Assembly: GCF_003987655.1 (NCBI RefSeq)
Contig: NZ_NGKC01000020.1
Location: 1 to 40,132 of the forward strand
DNA length: 40,132 bases
From: Vagococcus acidifermentans
Lineage (GTDB): Bacteria > Bacillota > Bacilli > Lactobacillales > Vagococcaceae
Reading direction: 5' to 3'
Shown: piece by piece, positions 24,009-32,702 of the stretch
Position numbering within the stretch: the stretch's first letter is position 1
Layout: each line of letters starts with the position of its first letter
Translations under genes and position numbers: made by a program
The notes under the pieces: generated by a model
What the model saw: the letters and a program-made list of their open reading frames with translations, nothing else
What the model was told of the DNA's origin: nothing
Databases searched by the model: none

Positions 24009-24141
24009 AAATATGTTTTACAAAAAAGACACGTTCGTGCACTGCGCCTTTATCGGGGGTGATGCTAGCCGCCAAATAATCCAGTCTCTTATCGTCTGGC
24101 AATATTGCCTTATCAGTTAAAAACTGACTCTTGGTCTTCAT
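24007..24141 (-). CDS. 44-residue ORF overlapping the lipoprotein gene end
   Basis: Leftward from ATG at 24141, in a different frame from the lipoprotein and overlapping its last 29 bases, is a 44-codon ORF: MKTKSQFLTDKAILPDDK, then RLDYLAASITPDKGAVHERV and FFVKHI. The composition is protein-like (balanced charges, no runs) and differs from random shadow frames. The overlap suggests translational coupling; an independent Shine-Dalgarno is weak. The stop lies inside the bidirectional terminator. I do not recognise the family. It could be a genuine small protein or the tail of a lost gene. Confidence 0.45.
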   Translation of the reverse strand: MKTKSQFLTDKAILPDDKRLDYLAASITPDKGAVHERVFFVKHI

Positions 24142-25060
24142 TCGTCACTACCGTTTCCGATTCATCCATATAGTCGTTAATCACTTGTGTGCCTGAGAAC
24201 AAATCTTCCACCTCACCAAAGGGAATAATCTGACTCTCTTTGGGTAGCGTTACTATTTTTTTATGAGCTTTAGGCACTAAATCAATTTGGACAGCCAACG
24301 ATGACAGCACCTCATGCTTACGCGGCTCATACGTCATCAAAATGCGCCAGTCTTTTTTATCTGTGTGATAAGTTACCCTGCATGAAACATCTAACAGTGT
24401 CTGCGCCCACCGTGCTGTTTCTTTGCTGTCTGCAGAGTCGGACCAGAGCAAAGCGGCTATCTGTTTTAATTCTTTGCCGCTGAATGTTTTAGTGATACGG
24501 CCGTCTTTTTCGGTAAAATCAGTCTTGTCCATTTCAGTGACGATGCTCAGCAGTTCTTTGGCATCCTTGGCGGAAATTGTTTTTTTGCCGCCTGCTTCTG
24601 CTCCGGATAACTCAATGTATTTCCCTGAAATATCTTGCAGATCCTCCTTTGCTATCAGCAATTCTGCTGGCAGTCCCATAGCCGATAAAAAGCCTAAATA
24701 GCTGTCTACGAAACTTGTCGAAAGATACGCCTTTTGTTTGCTCAGCGTCAAATCAACTGCAAGTGTCTGACCGAGCAAGTCTACAGATGTGACCAGATTT
24801 GTGTGCCCCTGCTTGTCTGTGACACTCGTTCCTGAAAGTTCTAAATCGTTCAGCTGTGCAAGCATCAAATTAGTCAAGAGGTCGCTTGAAGTGCCGTCTG
24901 AAAGCGACAATGAAGTGACTTTTGCTTGAAAGTCTACTTGCGGCGCCCTGTTTTTTGCCGCGTCAGCAACACCTTCGATAAATTTGTCTTTTGGCTGTTT
25001 CGCACACCCTACCAGAAAAAACAGTATTCCTGCCAGCACAATTACCCGCTTTTTTATCAT
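24113..25060 (-). CDS. Putative lipoprotein of unknown function
   Basis: The 315-residue product has a type II signal peptide: MIKKRVIVLAGILFFLVGCA, with the lipobox LVGC and lipidated Cys19. The remainder (KDKFIEGVADAAKNRAPQVD...) contains repeated Lys/Asp/Ser-rich segments such as LSLSDGTSSDLL and DKTDFTEKDGRITKTFSGKE, resembling two-copy lipid- or ligand-binding lipoproteins of Gram-positives, but no family is certain. ATG 25060 is chosen because CGGAG lies 7 bases upstream; the in-frame ATG at 25078 precedes that site. It lies between the PBP gene (convergent) and glmM (same strand, separated by a terminator). Confidence 0.75.
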   Translation of the reverse strand: MIKKRVIVLAGILFFLVGCAKQPKDKFIEGVADAAKNRAPQVDFQAKVTSLSLSDGTSSDLLTNLMLAQLNDLELSGTSVTDKQGHTNLVTSVDLLGQTLAVDLTLSKQKAYLSTSFVDSYLGFLSAMGLPAELLIAKEDLQDISGKYIELSGAEAGGKKTISAKDAKELLSIVTEMDKTDFTEKDGRITKTFSGKELKQIAALLWSDSADSKETARWAQTLLDVSCRVTYHTDKKDWRILMTYEPRKHEVLSSLAVQIDLVPKAHKKIVTLPKESQIIPFGEVEDLFSGTQVINDYMDESETVVTNEDQESVFN

Positions 25061-25141
25061 TTCTTTTCTCCGTTCCATGTTTAGTCCCTTTCAGTTTAAC
25101 GAACCCGCAATCAGACTTCAATAATCTTTTTTTGCTGATAC

Positions 25142-25177
25142 GCAAAAAAGATGACAATTGAAATCAACTGTCATCTT
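25142..25177 (-). terminator. Terminator of the cdaA-cdaR-glmM operon
   Basis: Lower strand: AAGATGACAGTTGA (25164-25177) pairs with TCAATTGTCATCTT (25148-25161) with one G-T pair, followed by TTTTTGCG. It directly follows the glmM stop. Confidence 0.75.
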
Positions 25178-25185
25178 CCTGCCTG

Positions 25186-26544
25186 TTAGTCAATGCCGAT
25201 ACTGTTTTTTACCTTATCAGCGATTTTTTCAACGTAGTAATTCACTTTTTCAATCGTTGGCGCTTCAGCCATGACACGTAACAACGGCTCTGTACCAGAA
25301 GGACGTACCAGCACCCGGCCATCGCCGTTCATTTCTTTCTCTACTTCGTCAATCACTTGCTTGATTTCCGGAATATCCATGGCGCCGTTTTTATTAGACA
25401 CTTTGATGTTCACCAGCTTTTGCGGGTACTCTTCCACTTCTGAAGCCAGCTCGGAAAGTTTCTTGCCAGTCTGTTTCATGACATTCATCAGCTGTATGCC
25501 TGAAAGCAAACCGTCGCCGGTCGTATTGTAATCAAGAAAAATCATGTGGCCCGACTGTTCGCCGCCAAAATTATAATCGTTTTTGCGCATTTCCTCCATC
25601 ACATAGCGGTCGCCGACTTGCGTTTCCAATGCTGTCATACCTGCTTTTTCGACCGCTTTGTGGAAGCCGAGATTACTCATCACTGTTGAGACAATTGTGT
25701 TTTTCTTCAATAGATTATGCTCTGATAAAAACTTGCCGCAAATATACATGATTTTATCGCCGTCAACAATTTGTCCCTTTTCATCAACAGCAATCACCCG
25801 GTCGCCGTCACCGTCAAAAGCCAGACCTAAGTCAACTTGCTTCTCAACTACGAATTCTGCCAGCTTTTCAGGATGGGTCGACCCTACACCGTCATTGATG
25901 TTCAATCCGTTAGGGCGTGTCCCGATCGTGTAGAAGTCTGTTTCAAGATCTGCAAACAGCCGGTTGACAATCGGACTTGTCGCACCGTTGGCAGCATCCA
26001 GACACACACGCATGTCAGCCAAATCGCCTTCCAACGTTCCTGCCAGAAATTCAATGTATTTTGAAATGCCCTCAGGGTATTCATCTAATGTGCCTAGCCC
26101 TTCAGCAGACGGCCGAGGCAAATGGTCGACCGGCGCATCCAGCAGCGCTTCGATTTCTGCTTCCTGTTCATCCAGCAGTTTGAAACCGTCTGAACCGAAG
26201 AATTTGATGCCGTTATCTTCAGCCGGATTATGCGAGGCGGAAATCATGACGCCGGCAGCCGCTTTTTGCATGCGTGTCAAGTAAGCCACTCCCGGAGTGG
26301 AAATAACGCCTAGCTGCAGCACTTCGATTCCCACAGACATCAGACCGGAAACCAATGCTTGCTCCAACAGCTGGCCGGAGATGCGCGTGTCGCGCCCGAC
26401 TAATACTTGCGGATGTTTGTTTGATTCGGCAGAATGCTGGCACAAGACATACCCGCCGCACCGGCCGATCTTAAATGCCAGTTCAGGTGTCAATTCTTGA
26501 TTGGCAATGCCTCTCACACCATCTGTTCCAAAATATTTACCCAT
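25186..26544 (-). CDS. glmM: Phosphoglucosamine mutase
   Basis: Interconverts glucosamine-6-phosphate and glucosamine-1-phosphate, feeding UDP-GlcNAc and cell-wall synthesis. The 452-residue protein shows [10 protein letters not shown] (3-12), the phosphoserine loop [13 protein letters not shown] (Ser104), the metal loop FDGDGDR (about 241-247), GGEQSGH (sugar binding) and [14 protein letters not shown] (phosphate binding). Standard length. Third gene of the cdaA-cdaR-glmM operon conserved in Firmicutes, where GlmM and CdaR modulate the diadenylate cyclase. Confidence 0.96.
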   Translation of the reverse strand: MGKYFGTDGVRGIANQELTPELAFKIGRCGGYVLCQHSAESNKHPQVLVGRDTRISGQLLEQALVSGLMSVGIEVLQLGVISTPGVAYLTRMQKAAAGVMISASHNPAEDNGIKFFGSDGFKLLDEQEAEIEALLDAPVDHLPRPSAEGLGTLDEYPEGISKYIEFLAGTLEGDLADMRVCLDAANGATSPIVNRLFADLETDFYTIGTRPNGLNINDGVGSTHPEKLAEFVVEKQVDLGLAFDGDGDRVIAVDEKGQIVDGDKIMYICGKFLSEHNLLKKNTIVSTVMSNLGFHKAVEKAGMTALETQVGDRYVMEEMRKNDYNFGGEQSGHMIFLDYNTTGDGLLSGIQLMNVMKQTGKKLSELASEVEEYPQKLVNIKVSNKNGAMDIPEIKQVIDEVEKEMNGDGRVLVRPSGTEPLLRVMAEAPTIEKVNYYVEKIADKVKNSIGID

Positions 26545-26591
26545 AAATGTTGTCTCCTAACTTCAATTAAAATTTTCGAATATATCGTCTA

Positions 26592-27626
26592 TCAACGGCT
26601 CGTATCCGTCGAATCTGTCGCATCTTTTGTCTGTTCAGTTTGTTCTTCTTTTTTGCTTGTACTCGTGGTTTGCGTGTCGTCCATGACTGGTGTCACGGTA
26701 ACGAGAACCGTTTCCGGCTTGGCAGTGACCGATCTGGGCACCGGTACAGGATAACTGCTGCTGACCGTCTTTCTGATGTTGCTCGTATCAATCTTGAGTT
26801 CAATAGCCTCGATGCCGTCAATCACATCTTGCGGACCGCTGATTTCAACGATATCATCCCTCAGCTCAAACTGAAACTCCCGGATGCCGCTCGGGATGGT
26901 GCCGGATTGCACCGGATTGATGCGGACCCGTTTAGTCGGAGCCTGAACTGAAACATCTACCCGGGCCGTAGTCGGGTTGATACGGACATCCATTATCTGG
27001 TCTTCATTGTCCACTGCATACAGTGTCACATTCTGTGAAAAGTCTTCAGTGACGTTTTGTTTATCCGTCACAGACGCAATGACCCTCGCGACCCGCGAGA
27101 GGGTATCGTTCCCTGCCTCAATTTTGACTGTCGTCGGTGTGACCGTCGCACTTTTCAAGCTGTAGCCCGTCGCAAAAATACTTTTGTCGATAGCCGGTTC
27201 AACCACAAAACTGTTGTTTTCTTTCTTTTCAATCGTCACTTGAATCCTGCTTGGTGTGATGGTCGCTTCCATGTTGTTCGGCAAGTTAATGGTTTCAAGC
27301 TGCACATCATGTGTGCCTTCGCTCATACCAGATAAATCCGCTCTGACTGAGAACCCTCTCGTTTCGGAGTTTGATTCCTTGTCCAGCAGTATCTTGTTGT
27401 CGCTTTTCAGCTTCACGTCAACTGTTTCAGGATGACCGCTGACGTAGTACTTGTCTTCGTCATACGTTACAACTAGCGGTACATTTGCGGCGACTGACTC
27501 AAACACACGGCTTTGCGTTGTGACTCTTGAACTGCGGGGTGTCGTGTTCGCATTAAGGTACAGCAAAATAGCGAAAAACAGCGATAATATTCTGATAAAC
27601 CAGGGGTGCCGGTTATTTTTTTTCAT
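26592..27626 (-). CDS. cdaR: YbbR-domain regulator of diadenylate cyclase
   Basis: The 344-residue protein has one N-terminal membrane segment (IRILSLFFAILLYLNANT, about 11-28) followed by repeated extracellular YbbR domains; repeats are visible as VDVKLKSDNKILL, PSRIQVTIEKKE, PTTVKIEAGNDTL, PTTARVDVSVQAP. The C-terminus is Thr/Ser/Glu-rich. CdaR binds and modulates CdaA in related species. ATG 27626 is supported by AAGGGGG 9 bases upstream; the in-frame ATG at 27656 precedes that site. The start overlaps the end of cdaA by 14 bases, so expression is coupled. Confidence 0.92.
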   Translation of the reverse strand: MKKNNRHPWFIRILSLFFAILLYLNANTTPRSSRVTTQSRVFESVAANVPLVVTYDEDKYYVSGHPETVDVKLKSDNKILLDKESNSETRGFSVRADLSGMSEGTHDVQLETINLPNNMEATITPSRIQVTIEKKENNSFVVEPAIDKSIFATGYSLKSATVTPTTVKIEAGNDTLSRVARVIASVTDKQNVTEDFSQNVTLYAVDNEDQIMDVRINPTTARVDVSVQAPTKRVRINPVQSGTIPSGIREFQFELRDDIVEISGPQDVIDGIEAIELKIDTSNIRKTVSSSYPVPVPRSVTAKPETVLVTVTPVMDDTQTTSTSKKEEQTEQTKDATDSTDTSR

Positions 27627-28512
27627 CTCTTTTGACCCCCTTAACGATATCGTCAAAAAATTGCTGCATGACGCTCACGTTTTTGCTGTTCTTCGGCAGT
27701 TTCTCCAGTTCCTTTTCGAGAACCGCAATATACTCATCCTGACTTAATCTCGGATAAAACCGGTCATTCAATGTCAGACTGACATCGCCGGTCTCTTCAG
27801 AAACTACAATGGTCAACGCATCTGTCACCTCAGACAAGCCAATCGCTGCCCGGTGGCGTGTCCCGAATTCCTTGGAGATGCTCGGGTCTTCAGACAGCGG
27901 CAAATAGGAATTTGACGATGAGATGCGATTGTTTTGAATAATAACCGCACCGTCATGCAAAGGCGTATTAGGAATAAAAATATTTATCAGCAGTTCACTG
28001 GAAACATCTGCATCTAAAGAAATCCCCGTTTCTACGTATTCGTTAAGCGGCGTGTTTTTTTCAATACAAATCAATGCACCGATTTTCCGCTTGGACATAT
28101 ACTGAATCGCCTTGTCCAGCTCATCGATTAAAAAGCTGCTTGCCGATTCTTCCAGCCGTCTGCGTGATTTAAAAGGCGCGCCTCTGCCCAGCTGTTCCAG
28201 TCCACGCCTGACTTCCGGCTGAAAAATCACGATTGTGGCGATTGCCCCATACGTGATGACTTGATTCATCAGCCAGGATACAGTATTCAACCCAATCAGG
28301 TCACTGACAATCCTGACAAAAATGATAACAGCAATCCCTTTAAAAACCTGGATTGCTTTTGTACCATTTAACAACATGATCAATTTATAAATAACATACC
28401 ACACGACTAAAATGTCAAGTAGGCTGATGAATAAGTTGGTTGTGATTTCAATGTTTAACAGCTGTTGCCATGTACTTGGCTTCAAATAATCAAATATATT
28501 CATGGATGACAC
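27613..28512 (-). CDS. cdaA: Diadenylate cyclase
   Basis: Makes the second messenger c-di-AMP from two ATP. The 299-residue protein has three N-terminal membrane segments (about 27-46, 58-71, 80-97) and a cytoplasmic DAC domain with the DGAVII motif (187-192) and TRHRAAIGLSE (218-228), both needed for catalysis. The GTG at 28512 has GAGGAG 6 bases upstream; the ATG three codons later is also possible but spaced at 15. In Firmicutes c-di-AMP controls potassium and osmolyte uptake and cell-wall stress; an extended -10 promoter precedes the gene. Confidence 0.94.
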   Translation of the reverse strand: MSSMNIFDYLKPSTWQQLLNIEITTNLFISLLDILVVWYVIYKLIMLLNGTKAIQVFKGIAVIIFVRIVSDLIGLNTVSWLMNQVITYGAIATIVIFQPEVRRGLEQLGRGAPFKSRRRLEESASSFLIDELDKAIQYMSKRKIGALICIEKNTPLNEYVETGISLDADVSSELLINIFIPNTPLHDGAVIIQNNRISSSNSYLPLSEDPSISKEFGTRHRAAIGLSEVTDALTIVVSEETGDVSLTLNDRFYPRLSQDEYIAVLEKELEKLPKNSKNVSVMQQFFDDIVKGVKRDEKK

Positions 28513-28541
28513 TGTTCACTCCTCAATTAGACTACTCAACT

Positions 28542-28550
28542 AGTATAGCA
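28542..28550 (-). promoter_or_regulatory. Extended -10 promoter of cdaA-cdaR-glmM
   Basis: Lower strand TGCTATACT (TGn plus TATACT), 30 bases before the cdaA start. Confidence 0.55.
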
Positions 28551-28690
28551 TATTTGGGAAGCAATTTCGTGATTTTTTTCTTTTAATGCCCACTGGTTTG
28601 CCAAGTACAAAAGATTATAACAGCTTGGTACAAAACATGCTGATTTTTCTTAGAAAACAATGAATATCAATGAGAAAAGCTAAATATTTC

Positions 28691-28782
28691 TTGACAAGCA
28701 CTTAAACTGTATTAGAATAAATTAATGTTTTAAATAGTCAGGTTATTTACCTTTTTCAAAATCGACGGAATTATATTATAAT
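28691..28782 (+). promoter_or_regulatory. Two candidate promoters upstream of the mini sorting-signal gene
   Basis: P1: TTGACA (28691-28696), 16-base spacer, TAGAAT (28713-28718). P2: TATAAT at 28777-28782 with TTTCAA 17 bases upstream. The leader after P2 contains the hairpin CGTCA-N8-TGACG. The rest of the 28551-28866 interval is AT-rich, with no other feature I can support. Confidence 0.55.
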
Positions 28783-28866
28783 GTCTATATGGACGTCTAA
28801 TTATGTTTTGCGCCGTCACCTATAAATGACGACAACTGTTTACTAGGATGAAAGGAGTTGTTAGCC

Positions 28867-28980
28867 ATGCTGCCTCAAACGGGTGAAATCATCAAAAACT
28901 GGCTGCCTTGGATAGGTTTGGCAATCATTCTGATTGTTGCTAATGTCGCTTGGTTTTTTAAATACCGTAAAAAGAAATAA
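28867..28980 (+). CDS. 37-residue protein consisting only of an LPQTG sorting signal
   Basis: ATG at 28867, 9 bases after AAAGGAG, opens a 37-codon ORF that begins MLPQTGEIIKNW, continues with a hydrophobic stretch (about 13-30, LPWIGLAIILIVANVAWFF) and ends KYRKKK. That is a complete sortase A recognition signal (LPXTG, membrane span, positive tail) without signal peptide or surface domain. An in-frame stop six codons upstream shows it is not the end of a longer current frame. Own promoters and a strong terminator argue that it is expressed. It could be a stand-alone membrane microprotein, a sortase decoy or the last piece of a lost surface protein. Confidence 0.7.
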   Translation: MLPQTGEIIKNWLPWIGLAIILIVANVAWFFKYRKKK

Positions 28981-28993
28981 CCATAAGCTCTTT

Positions 28994-29026
28994 AGTATGA
29001 CCGATATATGCCGGTCATACTTTTTT
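28994..29026 (+). terminator. Strong terminator
   Basis: AGTATGACCG (28994-29003) pairs perfectly with CGGTCATACT (29012-29021), followed by TTTTTT. Confidence 0.85.
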
Positions 29027-29053
29027 GTTTGATGTCTGCTAACCTGCCAGTTG

Positions 29054-29176
29054 AGAATGAGTCATTAGAAAACTCCGTGCGATGTTTTGATAGTACTATC
29101 AAATATAGCGAACGGAGTTTTCCAACTTCCTATAACTAGCGTCAAAAAAATATGTGTAGATGGAAAGGCTCATTCT
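29054..29176. repeat. Nested palindromic element
   Basis: Three concentric inverted repeats: AGAATGAG/CTCATTCT (29054-29061, 29169-29176), GAAAACTCCGT/ACGGAGTTTTC (29068-29078, 29112-29122) and, at the centre, an 18-base perfect palindrome TTTGATAGTACTATCAAA (29086-29103). No ORF. It may be a small non-autonomous element or a structured RNA. Confidence 0.6.
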
Positions 29177-29194
29177 ATTTTTTGTTAGGCTATT

Positions 29195-29262
29195 GATTCT
29201 AATCTCGCTTGAATTCCTTTGAATCCTCAGTAAACACAACCTAGAGATATTTGATTAGAATC
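29195..29262. repeat. 10-bp inverted repeat
   Basis: GATTCTAATC (29195-29204) faces GATTAGAATC (29253-29262) across 48 bases in the gene-free stretch behind the MerR-family gene. Meaning unknown. Confidence 0.4.
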
Positions 29263-29299
29263 ATTGAAGTGAGAAACCATGAATCTTTCCCGAGATTCT

Positions 29300-30151
29300 T
29301 CATCTTCGGTCATCCTGCATTATCACCGGTACTTGCATACGTATAAACATGTTGCGGTGTATTTGCGTGGCATAAGGTATTTCATAGATCACTTCACAAA
29401 TATAATCACCACCAATTTGCAACCTTCTTCCAGCCAATTCCAGCTTAAATCGTGACAATGCTTTCAACTCCTCGGCAAAAGACGAGCAATATGCAATCGC
29501 ATATGAACCTTCCGGAAAAACAGCAGTTTGAGTCTGCTGATTTTCCGACCATTCCGACATAAGAAACATCCGTTTAGAAACAAAATGATTCATGCTAAAG
29601 TTTTCTTTTGTCATGATTGAACCTACACGGGAAAACGTATTTAAAGGAGAGGCCTTTCGACTCAGACTATATTTGAATTCTCGCAGGGCCAATTCATATT
29701 CAGAACTGCTCATGTCATAAATATTCTTTCGTGTATCGAAGGTAATGATTTTTCTTTCCGGGAATCTGATTAGTTCAAATGACTGATTGTCGACATTGCG
29801 CCGGTATGCGAGATTTGCCTCATTAAATTCACGAATCATTTTAAGTTTGCTGTCAATCCGTCTTTTTTCCTGTAGCAAAGCCAACTCTTTCTTTATGACT
29901 TGCGTAAACAGCTGGTCCATATCCTCTTTGTTTTCAAGTATCAATTTTATTTCTTCCAAAGAGAAGTTAAAATTTTTCAAAAACTGAATCATATCAATGA
30001 TAGATGACTGCAAGATATTATAATACCGGTAACCTGTTTCTGAATCAATCGTCACAGGATGGAGCAACCCGATAGATTCATAATATCTCAACGTTTGGAC
30101 AGAAATATTGTTTAACTTAGCAAACTTGCCGATTTTTAACAAATCATTCAT
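29300..30151 (-). CDS. MerR-family transcriptional regulator with effector domain
   Basis: The 283-residue product has a winged-helix DNA-binding domain in residues 1-70 (LLKIGKFAKLNNISVQTLRY, YESIGLLHP, ETGYRYY), a long dimerisation helix (about 78-120) and a C-terminal domain of about 150 residues like the GyrI/BmrR effector-binding fold, expected to sense a small molecule. ATG at 30151 is chosen because AAGGAGGG lies upstream; an open frame extends further to 30262, but across the divergent promoter. It faces the dehydrogenase-like gene, whose promoter has the 19-base spacer typical of MerR targets, so that gene is its probable target. Confidence 0.88.
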   Translation of the reverse strand: MNDLLKIGKFAKLNNISVQTLRYYESIGLLHPVTIDSETGYRYYNILQSSIIDMIQFLKNFNFSLEEIKLILENKEDMDQLFTQVIKKELALLQEKRRIDSKLKMIREFNEANLAYRRNVDNQSFELIRFPERKIITFDTRKNIYDMSSSEYELALREFKYSLSRKASPLNTFSRVGSIMTKENFSMNHFVSKRMFLMSEWSENQQTQTAVFPEGSYAIAYCSSFAEELKALSRFKLELAGRRLQIGGDYICEVIYEIPYATQIHRNMFIRMQVPVIMQDDRR

Positions 30152-30168
30152 TTTTTTAGAAACCCTCC

Positions 30169-30199
30169 TTGACTCTCTAGTTACTATAGATATTATACT
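30169..30199 (+). promoter_or_regulatory. MerR-type promoter with 19-bp spacer
   Basis: TTGACT (30169-30174), spacer of exactly 19 bases, TATACT (30194-30199). An imperfect dyad, TTAC...GTAA (30181-30203), spans spacer and -10. The -35 overlaps the regulator's own ribosome-binding site. On the other strand TATAAT (30192-30197) with TTGTGT 18 bases upstream can drive the regulator. Confidence 0.7.
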
Positions 30200-30238
30200 G
30201 TAATTGTGAATATAAACACAATATAACGGAGGGATATT

Positions 30239-31264
30239 ATGGAAAAGATAAAAGTCATTCAATATGGTTGTGGTAAGATGTCAAAGGTGATTTTCAAATA
30301 CTTGTTTGAGCACGGTGCAGAAGTCGTCGGAGCCATTGACAGCAACCCCAACGTAGCCGGGATGGATATCGGGGAATTTGCGGAGCTTGGGTTTACAACT
30401 GGGATCAAGATTTCAGATAATGCGGATGACGTGTTTGCAAACTGTCAAGCTGATATTGCCATCGTGACGATTTTCAGTTACATGCCGGAAATGTATGACT
30501 TTTTTGCAACTGCTGCCAAACACGGCGTGAATATTATCACAACCTGTGAAGAAGCAATTTACCCTTGGAACACATCACCGATGGAAACAAACCGATTAGA
30601 TAAATTGGCGAAAGACCATAATATTACGATATCCGGCACTGGTATGCAAGACATTTACTGGATTAATATGCCAACACTTATGATGGCAGGAATGAACAAG
30701 ATTCGTAAAATCAAAGCCGCCGTCAGTTACAACGTTGAAGAATATGGGTTGGCACTCGCAGAGGCACATGGTGCTGGCTACACACTCGATAAATTCAACG
30801 CGGAAATCGCTCAAGCAGAAAGTTTCCCATCCTACATGTGGAATGCCGCTGAAGCGATTTGTGCGAAAATGGATTGGACGATCGCCTCAATCTCGCAAAA
30901 GAGTGTGCCTTTCATTTTAGAAGAAGATATTTACTCAGAAACTTTGGGACGCACTATCAAGGCCGGCGACGCAATTGGCATGTCAGCAGTCACCTCTATC
31001 AAAACATACCAAGGTGTTGAGCTGGAAGTGGAATGTATTGGCAAAGTGTATCGGCAAGAAGACGGTGATATGTGTAACTGGCATATCATCGGTGAACCCG
31101 ATATGGTATTCTCACTTGAAAAACCTGATACTGTTGCTCACACTTGTGCAACGGTTGTCAACCGCATCCCTTCAGTTCTCAATGCGCCAAGCGGTTTTAT
31201 TACCGCAGAAAAGTTGGATACCATTGAATATATGAGTTACCCGATGAGTTTCTACGTGAACTAG
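30239..31264 (+). CDS. 2,4-diaminopentanoate dehydrogenase-like / DapB-like oxidoreductase
   Basis: The 341-residue protein has an N-terminal Rossmann domain (KVIQYGCGKMSKVIFKYL, 5-22; AIDSNPNVAG; IVTIFSY), then a dihydrodipicolinate-reductase-like catalytic region (GTGMQDIYWINMP; WNAAEAICAKM; PFILEEDIYSETLGRTIKAG) and a C-terminal part containing NWHIIGEPDMVFS. This architecture matches the 2,4-diaminopentanoate dehydrogenase (Ord) family, which oxidises diamino acids with NAD(P). None of the other ornithine- or lysine-fermentation genes are nearby, so the substrate is uncertain. CGGAGGGA lies 5 bases before the ATG. Regulated by the divergent MerR-family gene (inference from the promoter). 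Confidence 0.75.
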   Translation: MEKIKVIQYGCGKMSKVIFKYLFEHGAEVVGAIDSNPNVAGMDIGEFAELGFTTGIKISDNADDVFANCQADIAIVTIFSYMPEMYDFFATAAKHGVNIITTCEEAIYPWNTSPMETNRLDKLAKDHNITISGTGMQDIYWINMPTLMMAGMNKIRKIKAAVSYNVEEYGLALAEAHGAGYTLDKFNAEIAQAESFPSYMWNAAEAICAKMDWTIASISQKSVPFILEEDIYSETLGRTIKAGDAIGMSAVTSIKTYQGVELEVECIGKVYRQEDGDMCNWHIIGEPDMVFSLEKPDTVAHTCATVVNRIPSVLNAPSGFITAEKLDTIEYMSYPMSFYVN

Positions 31265-31285
31265 TACGAATAATCAGCAAAAGCA

Positions 31286-31325
31286 AAAAGCCTTAACCGC
31301 CGCAAGGCAAAGTTAAGGCTTTTTT
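31286..31325. terminator. Bidirectional terminator between convergent genes
   Basis: AAAAGCCTTAAC (31286-31297) pairs perfectly with GTTAAGGCTTTT (31312-31323), with T tracts on both strands. It serves the dehydrogenase-like gene and glnA. Confidence 0.85.
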
Positions 31326-31331
31326 ACATGA

Positions 31332-32669
31332 TTAATACATTTCCAAATACTGTTCAAGCTCCCATTCAGAAACTTGTTGGCGGAATGCTGCCCATTCCAT
31401 TCGCTTGGCTTCGACAAAGTTTGTATAAATGTGTGTGCCCAGCGCATCTTTGATGACATCATCTTTTCTCATTGCTTTGATTGCGTTGTGCAGTGTCGAC
31501 GGCAAATCAGTTATTTGTGCTTCTGAGCGCTCATCTTCCGACATGACGTAGATATTGCGGTCAACAGCCGGCGGCGGTGTTATCCTGTTTTTCACACCGT
31601 CCAAGCCTGCCTGCAGTAAAGCTGCCATTGCCAAGTAGGGATTAGCGGTTGGATCAACTGAACGCAGTTCCAATCGTGTGGACGCGCCTCTTGCACTTGG
31701 TACCCGAACGAGAGGCGACCGGTTTTTGCCGCTCCAGGCAACATAGACGGGCGCTTCATAACCGGGAACCAGTCGTTTATATGAGTTGACGATCGGATTG
31801 CAGATAGCTGTATAGCCGCGCGCATGCTCAAGCAGACCGCCTAGAAAATAGTAGGCTGTTTCACTTAAACCCATACTGTCCGTTTCATCATAAAACGCAT
31901 TGCCTTCTGCGTTGAACAGTGACATGTTGATGTGCATGCCTGATCCGGCAATGCCATATATCGGTTTTGGCATAAAGGTAGCGTGCAGTCCGTGCTTTCT
32001 GGCAATTGTTTTAACCACCAGTTCGAATGTTTGAATGTTATCGCATGCTTCGATCGCGTCTGCGTATTTAAAATCTATCTCATGTTGTCCCGGTGCACAC
32101 TCGTGGTGGGACGCTTCCACTTCAAATCCGAGGTTTTCCAGCTCCAGCACGATATCCCGGCGGCAGTTCTCACCCAAATCCATCGGTGCAAAATCAAAGT
32201 AACCGCCGCTGTCATTCAGCTGTTTCGTCGGACGTCCGGTGTCATCCATTTTAAAGAGGAAAAACTCCGGTTCCGGTCCGATGTTAAAGTCTGTAAAGCC
32301 CATTGCCTTCATTTCTTTTAAAACACGCTTTAAATTACCGCGCGGGTCGCCTGCAAAAGGTTTGCCGTCAGGTGTGTAAATGTCGCAAATCAGACGTGCA
32401 ACTTTCCCGCGTTCGCTTTCCCAAGGGAAAATCATCCACGTTGACAAGTCCGGGTACAAATACATATCGCTTTCCTCAATACGGACAAAACCCTCAATGG
32501 AAGAACCGTCAAACATCATTTTGTTTGATAAAACTTTGTCCAACTGGCTGATAGGTACCTCGACATTTTTGATCCGGCCGAGAATATCTGTGAACATCAG
32601 CCGCAGAAAGCGGACATTTTCTTCATTGGCAATGGTTTTAATTTCTTCAACACTGGTTGTTTTTTTCAT
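31332..32669 (-). CDS. glnA: Glutamine synthetase type I
   Basis: Joins ammonia to glutamate using ATP. The 445-residue length and [78 protein letters not shown] and [16 protein letters not shown] are those of the short GSI-alpha form of Firmicutes, without the adenylylation loop of GSI-beta; activity is controlled by feedback and by GlnR. Second gene of the glnRA operon, 33 bases after glnR. Confidence 0.96.
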   Translation of the reverse strand: MKKTTSVEEIKTIANEENVRFLRLMFTDILGRIKNVEVPISQLDKVLSNKMMFDGSSIEGFVRIEESDMYLYPDLSTWMIFPWESERGKVARLICDIYTPDGKPFAGDPRGNLKRVLKEMKAMGFTDFNIGPEPEFFLFKMDDTGRPTKQLNDSGGYFDFAPMDLGENCRRDIVLELENLGFEVEASHHECAPGQHEIDFKYADAIEACDNIQTFELVVKTIARKHGLHATFMPKPIYGIAGSGMHINMSLFNAEGNAFYDETDSMGLSETAYYFLGGLLEHARGYTAICNPIVNSYKRLVPGYEAPVYVAWSGKNRSPLVRVPSARGASTRLELRSVDPTANPYLAMAALLQAGLDGVKNRITPPPAVDRNIYVMSEDERSEAQITDLPSTLHNAIKAMRKDDVIKDALGTHIYTNFVEAKRMEWAAFRQQVSEWELEQYLEMY

Positions 32670-32702
32670 GTTTTAACCCACTTCTATATTTATTTTTTGT
32701 TG

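Noticed and set aside
29054-29176. CRISPR array
   Set aside because: The repeats are inverted and nested, not regularly spaced direct repeats; no cas genes are present anywhere in the window.
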